64,000 nt of DNA. Origin: Rhipidocladum racemiflorum (lineage: Eukaryota; Streptophyta; Magnoliopsida; Poales; Poaceae). Of the stretch, positions 21,202 through 34,700 are shown piece by piece. The position numbers and the translations under genes are program-made. The notes beneath the pieces are model-generated. The model was not told the origin of the DNA. It saw only the letters and a list, made by a program, of their open reading frames with translations, and ran no database searches. The stretch is from assembly GCA_036346355.1 (NCBI GenBank), contig CM070590.1, forward strand, positions 40,333,749-40,397,748. Direction: 5' to 3'. Within the stretch, counting starts at the first letter, position 1. Each line of letters opens with the position of its first letter.

Positions 21202-21341
21202 TGACGTCAACCATGATGTCACGCGGGGCCCGCATGTCAGCGACCGTGCCAAACCGCACCATGACATCACACTGACGTCACGGTGGGGCCCGCGTGTCAG
21301 CCCACTCGGCTGAACCGTGTGTTGACGTCATGCTGACGTCA
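21202..21341 (+). promoter_or_regulatory. Four TGACGTCA sites in LTR D1
   Basis: TGACGTCA occurs at 21202-21209, 21273-21280 and 21323-21330. CTGACGTCAC, which contains the same octamer, is at about 21333-21342. TGACG/TGACGTCA are recognised by plant bZIP (TGA-type) factors, so this could be part of the promoter; that is an inference. D2 LTRs keep related sites (23884-23891, 24088-24095, 24099-24106). Confidence 0.5.
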
Positions 21342-22005
21342 CCAGAGGGGCCCCCATGTCAGAGACACGAGCCATGGACCGGGTCCATGGTGGACCGAGC
21401 CAAACCGTGCGCCGAGTCCATGGACCCAAGGCGACGTGGCGGCCTCTGATTGGTCCACGTGTCATGCTGACACAATAAATTAATTTCCGAAAAAGAAAAT
21501 GATTTATTAATTCGAATTATTGATTTCAAAAATGGATTCAAACTTCAAACACTTATAACTTTTGTGTTTCAACTCCGATTTGAGTGATTCAAATTTCTAA
21601 ATTTGCATAAAAATGAGACCTAATCAAATATGAATTTTAATTAAATTTTGATTATGAATATTTCTCTGTTTATATTTAATTAATGTCTTCTTTAAACTTT
21701 AAACGGTTATAACTTTTGCATTTAAACTACGAATTTGACGATTCCATTTTCTAAAAATTCATAAAATTATGCTCTCTCTGTTTATGAACTTTATTTGGAT
21801 GTTTGGACACTTTTTGTTTACTGTTTATTTATTTATTGCTATTTGCACGCGTTACGAGTAGACGTTGAAGTACCCGAAGGCTTCGAAGGGGAGGTGTTGT
21901 CGAGAGCCATCTCAGGACCAAGATCAAGTACTCTTTGAAGGCAAGTTATGCTTTGATCATATTGATCCCATTTTTGAAATTAATTTGATTTAAATTATTG
22001 CATGC

Positions 22006-25000
22006 TGTCGGGACCCGAATCTGCAAATCCGGACCCTCTGTGTATTCAAAGACTAGTCCAGGAATGCGCTTAGTGCACACTGATCTTAACATCGGTAAAT
22101 ATCACAATCACACCACTCGATACTGAATAAAGTACTTTAATTAAATAGTCAATCGGTTACTTGACCTTATGGTCAAGTTACAAATATCGCCTCGCAGGCT
22201 AAACTTATTAAGAGAGAAATAGTAGCAGCGGAAAAATAAGATAACTCGTGGCGCCATCCAAGATACCACAGTGCAACCGGTGGGCTCGCCTCCTAAGTAG
22301 ACGGTTCCTCTTGGAGCTCCTCCTCCAAAGCCGGTGTAGTCTCCTCTTCAACCGGTGTTGTATCTTGTGGCAAGGGTGAGTACTTGGTACTCGGCAAGTC
22401 ATGCACAGAATGCACTAATATACTACATGCATGGCTTAATACAAAGGAGTGGCTCAGGGTATTTTTGCAGTAAACAGCATTTAACAAGTATCATAAGTAG
22501 ATTCGAAAGCAGTAGTAACAAGTAAAGCATAGATAACTTTTCAAGGAGTTTAATAAACATCTTTCCCATCCTAGTCCACATTTCCATTAACGTCATTCGT
22601 AAACCAAACCCAACCTTTCAAGTCCAAGTTATTCTTTTGAGAAAATCTAACCCTTGACTGTAATTCCCGAGCGATGTCCATTACCGCGGACACGGCTATT
22701 CGAATAGATTCTACACTCTGCAGAGGTTATGCACTTTACCCACAAGGTACAGTCAAACACCACAAAGGCGAAGTTCGTGAATAAAGTCTTTCGGAAACTT
22801 CTAACAATACAAGTGGTCCTCCCCGGTTATTGCACACTAACCCTTCCCTTAGCTAAGGCGAAGTTTAGGCCAATCAACCATTAGATGGGTACCATTAGAC
22901 CAGGGCAAGACTACCCGAAGAACCAAAACATCATTCCCAATGCCACAACTGGCCCACCTGATCATTCTTGCCACATGCCCCGGCCGAAAACTATTTATCG
23001 AAACCCCAGTTGATTACCATGCACCACGTGCCATCAACATCACATGATACTTTTCCAAAACAGGTTCAATATATCATTAAGTCAATATTAACATTTGATC
23101 GTCCAAAATCATGTCATGAGCACGTAGCAGGTCTAAGCAGTAAACTACAACGGTCTAAAATCCCATGTTGGCAATTTATTAATGTCCAACTAGTAACCCA
23201 CAACTAGGGTGACAAGGGGTCATGGCACATACTTAAGTAATCAAGGTGTCATACAACAATTTGGCATTTATCTAATTCCCCATACTTAAATAAAGTATTT
23301 TCTAATTGAACTAGCATGCAATAGATTAAATCAAAATAGGTTTCAAAATAGGATCAACATGGTCAAAGCACAACTTGCCTTCAAAAAGTACTAGTTCTTG
23401 GTCTTGAGTTGGATCCTGAGTCAACACCTCTCCTTCGAATCCTTCCGGCACTTCAACGTCTACTCGTAAAGCGTGCAAATAGCAATACCCAAATAAACAA
23501 TAGGCAAAAATTGTCCAAATATCCAAATAAAGTCCATAAACAGAGAGAACATAATTTTATGAATTTTTAGGAACTAGAATCGTTCAAATCGGAGTTAAAA
23601 TGCAAAAGTTATGATTATTTAAAGTTTAAATAATGAATTAAATAATTTTACAGAGAAAAATTTTAGTCCAAAAATTAAATAAAATTCATATTTAGGTAGA
23701 CCTAAATTTTATACAAATTTAGAAATTTGAATCACTCAAATCGGAGTTGAAACGCAAAAGTTATAAGCGTTTGAAGTTTGAAACAAAATCTGAAATCATT
23801 ATTTCGAATTAATAAATCATTTTCTTTTTCGAAAATTAATTATTGCGTCAACGAGGACACGTGGCAGTCTCTGATTGGTCTGCTGACGTCAGCCGGTCCA
23901 GGGACTTGGTCCACGCTCTGCTCGGGTCTACCGTGGACTCGGCCCACGGCTCCATGTGTCGTGGTGGGTCCACTCGGGTGCGTCGCTGGCGTCGGCGAGC
24001 TTCGGCGCGGCACAAGTGGGACCCACTGGTGACATCATTGGCGTCACGCCACGGTGACGGGGCAGCCGCTGACATGCGGGCCCGCCATGACGTCAACGTG
24101 ACGTCATGGTGCAGGGTGGCTGGGCCGCTGACATGCGGGCCCCGCGTGTCAGCGTCACACGCACACGCGCGTGGACGGCGCTGACCGCGGCGGTCAGCCT
24201 TCCCGGACGCGTGGCGCAATCTCGGCCGTTGATTTGAAAATCAACGGCCCAGATTAGATCTGGCTCTCACGCGTTTGGGTCAACGCGTTTGATCTGGAAA
24301 CGGTCGAGATTGGATCTGGGATTTTGGACGGAATCTCACCGTGAGATGACGTGGCGCAATCTTGGACGTTCGATCTGGATCGGACGGCTGAGAGAGCTCG
24401 AAGTCCGGCGATGGCTCACAGCGGCGCTGGCTTGCCGGGGTTGGGGACGACGACCACGGCAACGGCGCTTCGGGCGTGCTCCGGCGATGTGACAGGTCTC
24501 CTCCGACGCGGCTTGACCTCCCGGTTCTGGATCTGACCTCAACGGCGGCGGAGGACGACGGAGATGGCGGCAATCGGCGAAGAACTACGGCGGAACGCTA
24601 CGGCAACTACGGCGAGCGATTGCGGCTAGACGGCGGCGGATCCGGCGACGTTGTCTAGGGCTACGGGTGCGCAATGAAGCGGGCTTCACGATGGCGGCGA
24701 CGGCGCAATAAATAGGGGCCTCGGCTTCCGTGTATCGCGTGGAGACAAAGGTCGACACGGCCAAGGCGGGCGGCGAGTCCGACGACGACCGGATTGGGTG
24801 ACGCGGCGCTACAAGACACCGTTGGATCGAGATCCAACAAAGGCGTGGGTTTGGGTTCGGTCGGACTCGGCGAGCCGGGCCGGTCGGGCTGGTCGTCCTG
24901 ATGTGGCTCAATCGTGGCCGTTGGATCTTGATCCAACGGCCACACTGTTTGGGTTCGGCCGAGCGGGTTAATTTGGACCAAGCTGGCGCGAGTCGGACTC

Positions 25001-25336
25001 GAGTCCGACTCGGACTCGGTCGGTCGGATGAACAAGAAACCCACTCGCATTTAAATAATCCAATTAAATTCTAAATTCAATTAAATCATTAAAAATAGCA
25101 AAAGACTCAGAAAAATTCCAGAAAAATTCTGGAAAATATTTTAGGGTATTTGGGACTCAAATAAAATATTTCCAACAAAATTTTATTTGCAAAGTTTAAT
25201 TCTTTAATTATTTTAAAATGGAACAAATTCAAATAAATTCCAAATAAATCCAAATAAATTCCAGAAAATTCCAAAATTTCACCAAGGTACCAAATCACAC
25301 ATGAATTTAAGAAAAGCAAAATTTTGGGGTGTTACA
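22006..25336 (-). mobile_element. 3' LTR of D2
   Basis: 3331 bp from TGTCGGGACCC to GGTGTTACA (plus-strand reading). It lacks a segment of about 170 bp near 22892 that is present in the 5' LTR (about 39313-39487) and in D1, so the loss is a deletion in this copy. It carries the GC-rich palindrome region at about 23850-25040. Confidence 0.9.
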
Positions 25337-25350
25337 AACCTCCCCCCTTA
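25337..25350 (-). other. Polypurine tract of D2
   Basis: On the minus strand TTAAGGGGGGAGGTT directly precedes the LTR start TGTAACACC. Confidence 0.8.
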
Positions 25351-25377
25351 ATAGAATCTCGTCCCCGAGATTCAGGG

Positions 25378-25632
25378 CTAACTAAGGAATAGGTTTGGAA
25401 ACTCTTTCTTCAAATCCTCTTCGCACTCCAAAGTTGCTTCACTCTCCGCGTGGTTGCTCCACTGAACTCTACAGAAACGGGTTGACTTGTTCCTCGTTTC
25501 TCGATCCATGGTATCAAGAATCTTCACGGGATGCTCCTTGTAAGTCAAATCTTCTTGCAACTCAATTGACTCTAACGGTGTCTGTTCCTCAGGTACTCGG
25601 AGAAACTTCTTCAACTGGGACACGTGGAACAC
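25378..25632 (-). pseudogene. Chromodomain end of D2 pol
   Basis: The minus-strand frame starts in the integrase tail (FHVSQLKKFL) and ends with a chromodomain-like region (VKILDTMDRETRN, FCRVQWSNHAESEATLE, EFPNLF). The stop lies just before the polypurine tract. It is more diverged from A and E than those are from each other. Confidence 0.8.
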
Positions 25633-25961
25633 GTCATGTACTCACGATCACTTGTGTGGCAACTCCGGTGGTAAGCAACTTCGCCTCTGCGGCTCAAAAT
25701 CTTAAATGGTCCAACATAACGGGTGCAAGTTTCCCTTTAGCATGGAACCTCTTAACTCCCACGAGGCGTAACTCGAGGTATACAAAGTTTTACGGTTCAA
25801 AACTCAAGTCCGGTGACGATTGTCAAGATAACTCTTAAGTCGTGATTGGGCTATCTTCAACCTTTCCCTAATCATGGCAATCTGCTCTTGACTTCTTGAA
25901 GAATATCAGGCCGAAGACACGGCGCTACTTTGTCTCATTCGATTCAATGGCGTCCGACGAT
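25633..25961 (-). pseudogene. Integrase C-terminal part of D2
   Basis: On the minus strand short pieces in different frames correspond to the end of the integrase core and the following helix (for example a QSRLKSYLDN-like stretch near 25830). Several indels break the frame. The upstream part continues at 34097 on the other side of element F. Confidence 0.6.
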
Positions 25962-27976
25962 TGTAACACCCTACAAATCTAAACTGTCATACAAGAAAAT
26001 TTCGACAGCATCTCCCCTAAAATTAGGACAAAACGGAAGCGACAACAATATTCATAATAAACATTAAAAACAGGAATAACATAAAAGCATCAATACTAGA
26101 GATAACAAGTCTAAATCAACCAGAAAACAAACATAAACGTAAAACAGCTCCAAAGAGGACATCAACAGGTCTATAATTAATAAAATTTCAGCAAGCTAAT
26201 GAATTATTAAATGCACTAGTCCATGTGATTCGTGATGACCCCGGAGGGTTGATTGTGCTACTAAGCCCACCCTTCAAACTTACGACTCGCGAGAACTACC
26301 TGAAAACAACAAAATAACAAGGGGTGAGATTGGGTAATCTTAGCAAAGCGGAACAACTTCTAACAAATAACACAGCCACGATAAAACTAGCATACCAAAT
26401 TCCTCATGTCCAATACCACATTACAGAGTCCACACAACCTCAGTAGAATGCATATGATTGTGCACATGCTTATGCCATGATCCTCCTCACCGTGCCCTTT
26501 CTCAGGAACACACGGTGTTGTAGACGGTCTTGATCGCGCCGCAAGGCGTCGACAAACTTCCAATGCATGATTATGCAGTTAATGCTTCATGCATAAATAC
26601 ATTCATAACTTCCCACTCTGAATCCACATGCTTGCATACCATCAAATAACATGGATAAAATGCGAACATCATTGAGATAGAATACCTCAACAATTCATCT
26701 TGCAAACAACATCTTTCTTCATTCTTACTCATGATTCAAAAGCCAAACAACCACATCACAATGCAGGATAGGATATTGCAATCTCATAAACAAGTAGTTA
26801 AACCATGTAGGTGTGCTGCAATTAAGGTTTATATTGAAGACGAAACAAATAGCGGGTTATAGTTTAGCAAGACCGCTACTTCCACTTGCCTTTACCGACG
26901 TGGATGACGAATCTAGTTGCGTCCAGAAGGGGCACCACCTGAACAAGCATACTTTCAGTATATAAAAACACCACAATTGATCACACAATTCAAACACGCG
27001 TTTCCTACAACCCGTTCCCCTTTTAAACACCGAAAACCCCGATCTGTCCGGATCGAACAGCAGCAACCTCTCTTCCCAATTTCGTATCTTTTTTTCTACT
27101 ATTCATAAAAATACAGAAAAATTACAGCAGCTAGATATTGACGAGATCTACAACTTTCATGAAGATCAAAAATTTAAATTCCACTGTTAAATATGCCTAA
27201 ACAACTGCCCAACACAGTGGACGAAATCTGTTTCCAGATTCTGTTCGTTATCTTCCAACAGAGATAAATCTCAGTCAGACGGCCCAAAAATTCTGAAAAA
27301 AATACAGAAGGTAGGTCTTGACGTTATCTACAACTTTATAGTTATAGGTTTTTGCAGGAAAAATCATCTATGCCATTTAAACCGCGAAACAATCCGTGCT
27401 GCACAATCTTCCCTTCCAAAAACAGCACCACGTGAACATCTAACCTTCCCCCCCATCAAGATCCAACCAAACCACTCACCACCAGATCTAATACACTCCT
27501 AATACCTAGGTAGAACAGGGGTAAAAGATTGGGAATTTTACCTTGAGTTCCCCCTTGCGAAGCCACGAAGAACGCGCAACGATCTCCGTAACGGAAATCT
27601 GTTCGTCCTCCTCGCCTCCACGAATCCTCTTCTCGTTTTCTCCTTCGCGTTTCGCGGTGGATCTTGGGCCACCACGCAAGAGGAGGAAGAGGTGGAGTGG
27701 GGGCTGCTAGGGGGAGAGGGGGAGGCGCCCTAGGGCTTGGGGTGGGGGAGGTGGACCAGCCCACTTAGGGCGTGGGGAGGGGGAGGTGGGAGAAGAATTC
27801 CCGGCCCAGGCCCAAGTTTTCCTCGGCCCACTGTTTCTAGCCCGTAAACTCCAAATTTAATATTAATACGCCGCATAAACGTCAATTAATTAATTCCCCA
27901 ACAATTTCCCTCATTCTTTCCGAAACAACAGAGAAAGAAAAACCCTAGGATCGCTCTAAAGTTCTAGGGCATCACA
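25962..27976 (-). mobile_element. 3' LTR of F
   Basis: On the minus strand it begins TGTGATGCCCTAGAAC and ends GTAGGGTGTTACA, 2015 bp. A donor-like CTCAAG|GTAAAAT (boundary at 27540/27541) and an acceptor-like TTGTTTTCAG (ending at 26300) lie inside. Confidence 0.9.
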
Positions 27977-27990
27977 TTCTCCCCTCCTTA
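27977..27990 (-). other. Polypurine tract of F
   Basis: TAAGGAGGGGAGAA on the minus strand, directly before the LTR start TGTGATGCC. Confidence 0.8.
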
Positions 27991-28170
27991 AAAGGATTCG
28001 TCCCCGAATCTTCTTCTTTTAGCTACAGACCTAAAAGGAAAAGGAAGGCAAAAGGTAAACCACGACTTACCCCCAGCGTCATCAAATAGCGTAGGGTACT
28101 TCTTCCGCATCTGGTCTTCAGGTTCCCAAGTTGCCTCCCGCTCAGACTGATTGGTCCACAAATCTTTCAT
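27988..28170 (-). pseudogene. Chromodomain stub retained in element F
   Basis: About 35 codons on the minus strand (LWTNQSEREATWEPE, MRKKYPTLF) match the end of the chromodomain of autonomous relatives and sit at the normal distance from the polypurine tract. Nothing upstream resembles pol. A remnant in this position shows that F derives from a pol-carrying chromovirus by loss or replacement of the interior. Confidence 0.75.
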
Positions 28171-31100
28171 TGGACTCTAACACGAACTATTCCCCTATTA
28201 AATAAAGGACAGCTATTAGGTGAATCTGGTATCGATCTGGAATCTCAACTCCCACTTCTCTCTTCAACCCGATCGCGAAACTCCGCATTCCAATCTCAAC
28301 TCCTCTACCACAGTTCGTCAGATTCGACGACGCGAACCATGTGAGACACAACGCTCTAGGTAAGTCTCTAAATCAACCCAAACACAAACTCCTATCTCCT
28401 ACAAGTGATTGATCTTTTACAAAAAGAACCAATATCCACACTTACCAATGACAGAGATAGCCTACTTTACAACCAGGGTCCGTAAATCCGCAGAAACAAT
28501 AACAACCGAACACAATCACTACGGTTGACACAAACTCGCTCGAACCCAGCGACAAAAAGTTCCAAAAATTAATGTAATTACCTGCAACTTCCAAGTTGTC
28601 CACTACTAAATTAAGCAACCCCACCGAGGAACACATCAATGAAAACAATTCTCCAAAAAGGTTTGAATTGAGTCATACACAACCTTCCTTTACTCTTCAC
28701 TTTTAAACTACTTACGATCAGCGACCCACACTAGTTTTCCCTTGTAAGAAGGTTTCGCCTACACATTCTTCCACCCAAGGACCAGGGCAAGGAGTACAAT
28801 CCTTGAATATACTCAACCATAACATAAACATTCATTTTCTTACCCCCAAGCTTGAACGTAAAAGAAATCTTAATTCTCACTAACACCACGAACGACAATC
28901 ACCACCTTTAAACCAAAAGGCTGAAATTCACATACACGGGAACTCAACTTGGAATAGGAACTCCATAGAACCAAAAACACCAAAAAAAATTTTCTTCGGG
29001 GAGAAGCTCTATTCAAAAGAGAAACATCGTGAATGTCTTCTGCAAATGCATTTCACTTTTACCAAAACAAATCATCTCACTTTTATCCAAGGCCAAGCAA
29101 TTCAGAAAAAAGAAACCGATCAAGGAATTAAATGCTTCCACACAACCACCATCTCTTTTTCCTTAAAAGGAACCAAACTCACTTCCCAACAGAAAAAATG
29201 TTTTAACCACAAATATCATTCATGTCACAACCAGAAGAATCGTCTCTTAAACGAAAACCGGCCAAACACCTCACACCACAACACAACTCTAGCCCAAAAT
29301 AGAAATGCAAATATTTCAGATCATGAAGTTCCAAAACTTACATTGGATTAGCTACTTCTTTTAATCAACAATGCAACCGATAACTCGACCTTGAAAACTA
29401 CGGACACAGTCAAAGCATACATCCTTGAGCATAAATTTCGCATTCATAACTTAAGCTAGTTTTCTTATAAAAGACGAATGAATGACGATATTTAATAGAA
29501 TAACATTCCAAAATCTCCACAAATTACTTCAAGGTTAATCATTCTTTTTCCTTGTTTTAAGCCTCAAATTAACCCACATTTGTCGAATCATTCTAAGTTT
29601 AGGGAAACTTCAAACACAAAGACAAAGAATACTTTGACCGAAAGTATTCAACCCAAATATCAAACAGACAAACCAATCCATATGAATTTTTTTAATCATA
29701 AGTTCAGCATAACTCCCGCCATCTACAGATTCCACTACCCTTACCATTTAGATTTCAATATTCCCTATTTACTCATTGAGAAGGCCCATCAGATTTAACA
29801 ACAACTACACAACAAATTCTTACTCTTATTACCTTATCCACAATTATAAATAAAGTTCACGGTGCTTATCAAAAACACATCCAACCAACACTACCTCATC
29901 AAGATCCCCACGGAGCAGACCTAACCTATAACATCATATTCTAAATTTGAAAGGCAATTGCTTCAACAAGTCTTTCAAAGATGATGAACCTATAAATTCC
30001 ATACCACATACGCGTCAACATCTCGACAATGGAAATTTATTCACCTAAAAGATGACTCAACAAGTAAATATTATCTCCACAAGGCACAAATCGTAAATAG
30101 AACTTTAAAACATACATTTATTAAGGACAAAATCACGCGTCATGCTAACTATCCATGGTTCACTCCATCACATGTTACAATTTCCCCCATTTTAACAAAG
30201 GTTTTCAACAATTAATCTAAACAGTTACCACCACTACTAAGTCATCAATATCAATAATTGACATAATTGTAAAACAACAACATTGAATTAAATTTAATTT
30301 TTTTTAGCTACCCTATACACGGGTTATAGCAAAATTGCCACTCCAAGACATACTCCAGCTTTTTTTTTTAAAGTGAACTGAATAGGTTAAATCATCACAA
30401 AGCTCTTACGGCAATGGCAAAAACTTATGTCTTCCCAATTGATATCGATACTAGCATTATTGGAACACAACTGCATACTTCCGAATCTACTAATAGTTTG
30501 CAACGTCATAAATATCAACTCTAATGAATTTCCAAGTTAAAGTCACTAGCCAACACGATTAAATTAGAACATCTTTAAACAACCAGCATGGTTTCTTTAA
30601 CAATATCGGTAGTCCACCATTACAATTAAATTGTTCTACCGACCTTATAATAAAATGTCTCTAAATAACCCACCAATTTTCTATTACCTTCACAGTAGTT
30701 TACATCATCTTAATGTTCTAACTACGCATCAAGATTTAAAGCTTTAAACATTGTCCATGGTCAAGGGCACATTAAAATAATGCAATAAATCCTAAGCATG
30801 CACATTAACACATTCAATCATTATCGCTATAGAGCAATCTACAATACTAGAAGTTTATTTAATCTCAAGCTAAAGATAACAATTACATCTTAATTGATTC
30901 AACTCACAAATTAGCTTAGAAGTACATCATTCCATAAACCACATTGTTACATACTACGAACACAGACATAAAATTTCTAAACACCGTCATGGGTCACCTA
31001 CCCTTGACAAACAGGAGGCAATCCCAAACATTAAAAACAAACACAGTTCTAGATCAAGAACAAACACCGATAAAAAATTTCTTCTTCTCAGGCAAGGAAG

Positions 31101-32080
31101 AAAAGCAAAATCCAAACATAAATGCAAGAGAGTTCGACCCTCAAATGTTCAATCCTAGTAGCCAAAACTCTTCAAGAAATCCAAAACCAACACTTTCCAC
31201 AAAGGAAGACAGATGCATAAGGGAAGACCAAATGTCCAACCAAATTTTGCCGATAAAGATTCAAACTTAGCTCCATCCAGCTTGATCTGCAACAGAGAAA
31301 CTCCAACCCCTTCTTTTAAAAAAATCGGGAAACAACAACCACGTAAATTTCCTCCCAACGATAGTCCATAACAATAAATCAGGTGCCAAAGCAAAATTGT
31401 GACCAAAAGACGCATAACGTAGAACTCTTCTTACGTGTCTTCACTCAAAGGAGACAAAACCACAAACCGCCAAAAGGACAATCAGCGAGTGCTCAAAACT
31501 AAGCATTTTCCTCGGTTTGAACCAACCACATACCCAGAAAACCAACCAAAACCGACCACAAGACGGTAAAGAACATCGAAGGAATCCATCACCAACCTCT
31601 TTTATTTGACTCAGCCACTACCCGATCTACGACAGACACGGATAAGTACTCTTTCCCTACAGGGGTTTAATAGTTCTTCGATGGTGACTCTACCCGCCAC
31701 ACCGTCAAACCACAGCCTCACTACAAACAAAAGGTGACCGAAACCCTTCGGCACCACAACCTCCCTTATCACGATAACAAGAACAACTCAATCAATCATC
31801 TCAAAATCATAGTAACATACATTATCAAACGTAGCATTCAACAACAAAGCTTAAATTCAACCTTTAAGCATGAGGCAACAATACCCATACCCTTTCCTAC
31901 TGTGCATCCATGTGTGTCAAATTTTAAATTAGTTATTCCACTAACACAAATTTTAATGTTGCTATCCTATGGCAAATTTTTTTAAGTATAACCTAAGCCA
32001 TGTTTCTAAGTTATCCCAAATCACATTTTAGTTGAACCTATGGTATTTCACTAAGTTCATACACCACGGACCTGAAGCCC
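28171..32080 (-). other. Conserved non-coding interior of element F
   Basis: AT-rich sequence without a long frame on either strand. Segments at about 28400-28720, 29930-30400 and 31480-31990 match element G at about 55050-55400, 56740-57240 and 58290-58790. The end next to the primer site also matches the leader of H. A frame of 68 codons (28442-28648) has a counterpart in G. It takes the place of gag-pol; its role is unknown. Confidence 0.7.
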
Positions 32081-32094
32081 GCTCTGATACCAAC
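32081..32094 (-). other. Primer-binding site of F
   Basis: On the minus strand GTTGGTATCAGAGC begins directly after the 5' LTR. TGGTATCAGAGC is complementary to the 3' end of plant initiator methionine tRNA. Confidence 0.9.
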
Positions 32095-34096
32095 TGTAAC
32101 ACCCTACAAATCTAAACTGTCATACAAGAAAATTTCGACAGCATCTCCCCTAAAATTAGGACAAAACGGAAGCGACAACAAGATTCATAATAAACATTAA
32201 AAACAGGAATAACATAAAAGCATCAATACTAGAGATAACAAGTCTAAATCAACCAGAAAACAAACATAAACGTAAAACAGCTCCAAAGAGGACATCAACA
32301 GGTCTATAATTAATAAAATTTCAGCAAGCTAATGAATTATTAAATGCACTAGTCCATGTGATTCGTGATGACCCCGGAGGGTTGATTGTGCTACTAAGCC
32401 CACCCTTCAAACTTACGACTCATGAGAACTACGAAAACAACAAAATAACAAGGGGTGAGATTGGGTAATCTCAGCAGTTTTAACAACTTCTAACAAATAA
32501 CACAGCCACAGTAAAACTAGCATACCAAATTCCTCATGTCCAATACCACATTACAGAGTCCACACAACCTCAGTAGAATGCATATGATTGTGCACATGCT
32601 TATGCCATGATCCTCCTCACCGTGCCCTTTCTCGTGAACACACGGTGTTGTACCGCACTTGATCGCCAAGCTAGCGTCGACAAACTTCCAATGCATGATT
32701 ATGCAGTTAATGCTTCATGCATAAATACATTCATAACTTCCCACTCTGAATCCACATGCTTGCATACCATCAAATAACATGGATAAAATGCGAACATCAT
32801 TGAGATAGAATACCTCAACAATTCATCTTGCAAACAACATCTTTCTTCATTCTTACTCATGATTCAAAAGCCAAACAACCACATCACAATGCAGGATAGG
32901 ATATTGCAATCTCATAAACAAGTAGTTAAACCATGTAGGTGTGCTGCAATTAAGGTTTATATTGAAGACTAAACAAATAGCGGGTTATAGTTTAGCAAGA
33001 CCGCTACTTCCACTTGCCTTTACCGACGTGGATGACGAATCTAGTTGCGTCCAGAAGGGGCACCACCTGAACAAGCATACTTTCAGTATATAAAAACACC
33101 ACAATTGATCACACAATTCAAACACGCGTTTCCTACAACCCGTTCCCCTTTTAAACACCGAAAACCCCGATCTGTCCGGATCGAACAGCAGCAACCTCTC
33201 TTCCCAATTTCGTATCTTTTTTTCTACTATTCATAAAAATACAGAAAAATTACAGTATCTAGATATTGACGAGATCTACAACTTTCATGAAGATCAAAAA
33301 TTTCAATTCCACTGTTAAATATGCCTAAACAACTGCCCAACACAGTGGACGAAATCTGTTTCCAGATTCTGTTCGTCATCTTCCAACAGAGATAAATCTC
33401 AGTCCGACGGCCCAAAAATTCTGAACAAAATTCAGAAGCTAGGTCTCGACGTTATCTACAACTTTATAGTTATAGGTTTTTGCAGGAAAAATCATCTATG
33501 CCATTTAAACCGCGAAACAATCTGTGCTGCACAATCTTCCCTTCCAAAAACAGCACCACGTGAACATCTACCCTTCCCCCCCATCAAGATCCAACCAAAC
33601 CACTCACCACCAGATCTAATACACTCCTAATCCCTAGGTAGAACAGGGGTAAAAGATTGGGAATTTTACCTTGAGTTCCCCCTTGCGAACCCACGAAGAA
33701 CGCGCAACGATCTCCGTAACGGAAATCTGTTCGTCCTCCTCGCCTCCACAGATCCTCTTCTCGTTTTCTCCTTCGCGTTTCGCGGTGGATCTTGAGCCAC
33801 CACGCAAGAGGAGGAAGAGGTGGAGTGGGGGCTGCTAGGGGGAGAGGGGGAGGCGCCTAGGGCTTGGGGTGGGGAGGTGGGCCAGCCCACTTAGGGCGTG
33901 GGGAGGGGAGGTGGGAGAAGAATTCCCGCCAGGCCCAAGTTTTCCTCGGCCCACTGTTTCTAGCCCGTAAACTCCAAATTTAATATTAATACGCGCATAA
34001 ACTTCAATTAATTAATTCCCAACAATTTCCCTCATTCTTTCCGAAACAACAGAGAAAGAAAAACCTAGGATCGCTCTAAAGTTCTAGGGCATCACA
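32095..34096 (-). mobile_element. 5' LTR of F
   Basis: 2002 bp, same ends as the 3' LTR. By eye only a few tens of differences, so the insertion is relatively young compared with the surrounding elements. Confidence 0.9.
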
Positions 34097-34700
34097 TGTG
34101 GTCGACCATACAAAGGCCTCAAAAGGTGACATCTCAGAAACTAGCCTAGTAACTATTGTTGTAACTGAACTCGGCATACGGCAAACTCTTATCCCAAGAG
34201 GTAGCATAAGCCAATGCACACGCTCTTAACATATCCTCCGTAATCTGATTGACTCTTTCGGCCTGGTCCATCCGCCTGCATGGATGATAGGTCAGATCTT
34301 GAAGTTCAAACGGGTTCCCATGGCTTCATGCAACTTATTCCGTAACCTTGAGGTAAATTGGGTACCTCGTCCGATACAATCCTCTTTGGCACTCCGTGCA
34401 AACAGACGATCTGATCATGTACAACTCTGCTAATTTATCTCCCGAGTAAGTGGTCTTCACGGGGATAAAATGGGCTAGTTTGGTCAAGCGATCCACTATA
34501 ACCCATATGGAGTCATAACCTCCTTGAGTCTTAGGCAAACCGGTAATGAAATCCATTCCGATTTCCTCCCACTTCCACTCAGGTATTTTCAGCGGCTGCA
34601 ACAATCCTGCTGGTCTCTGACGCATTGCCTTGACTCTCTTGCATACGTCGCACAATGCAACATGCTCGGCAACTTCACGCTTCATGCTCGGCCACCAAAA
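34097..34700 (-). pseudogene. Integrase core of D2
   Basis: The minus-strand frame 34335-35537 ends in the integrase core (IGMDFITGLPKTQGGYDS, VDRLTKLAHFIPV). A frameshift at about 34370-34400 then breaks it. The following part down to 34097 (AYATSWDKSLPYAEFSYNNSY) lies in another frame and is cut by element F. Confidence 0.8.

Larger units (their letters stand above)
19857..22005 (+). mobile_element. Solo LTR D1, left part
   Basis: It starts TGTAACACCCC and runs in plus orientation through AT-rich sequence and a GC-rich region (about 20150-21450) holding many palindromes and TGACGTCA sites. It is interrupted at CATGC (22001-22005) by element D2 and resumes at 41937. Together the parts form one LTR of about 3.6 kb with a GGCAT duplication and no interior, hence a solo LTR. 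Confidence 0.85.
25962..34096 (-). mobile_element. Non-coding LTR element F (LARD-like)
   Basis: Two nearly identical LTRs (25962-27976 and 32095-34096), a tRNA-iMet primer site and a polypurine tract enclose an interior of 4118 bp with no gag, protease, reverse transcriptase or integrase. Only a chromodomain stub remains. The interior is homologous along much of its length to that of element G, although the LTRs belong to a different family. The element lies in the integrase region of D2. The flanking five bases (ACGAT left, TGTGG right) do not match, so the target duplication has been lost or altered. Confidence 0.85.

Noticed and set aside
23778..24911. Frames up to 123 codons on both strands
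   Set aside because: Same GC-rich LTR region as in D1; no conserved start, end or motif.
31155..31415. An 86-codon minus-strand frame in element F
   Set aside because: I could not find a clear counterpart in G and saw no motif; probably chance in AT-rich sequence.
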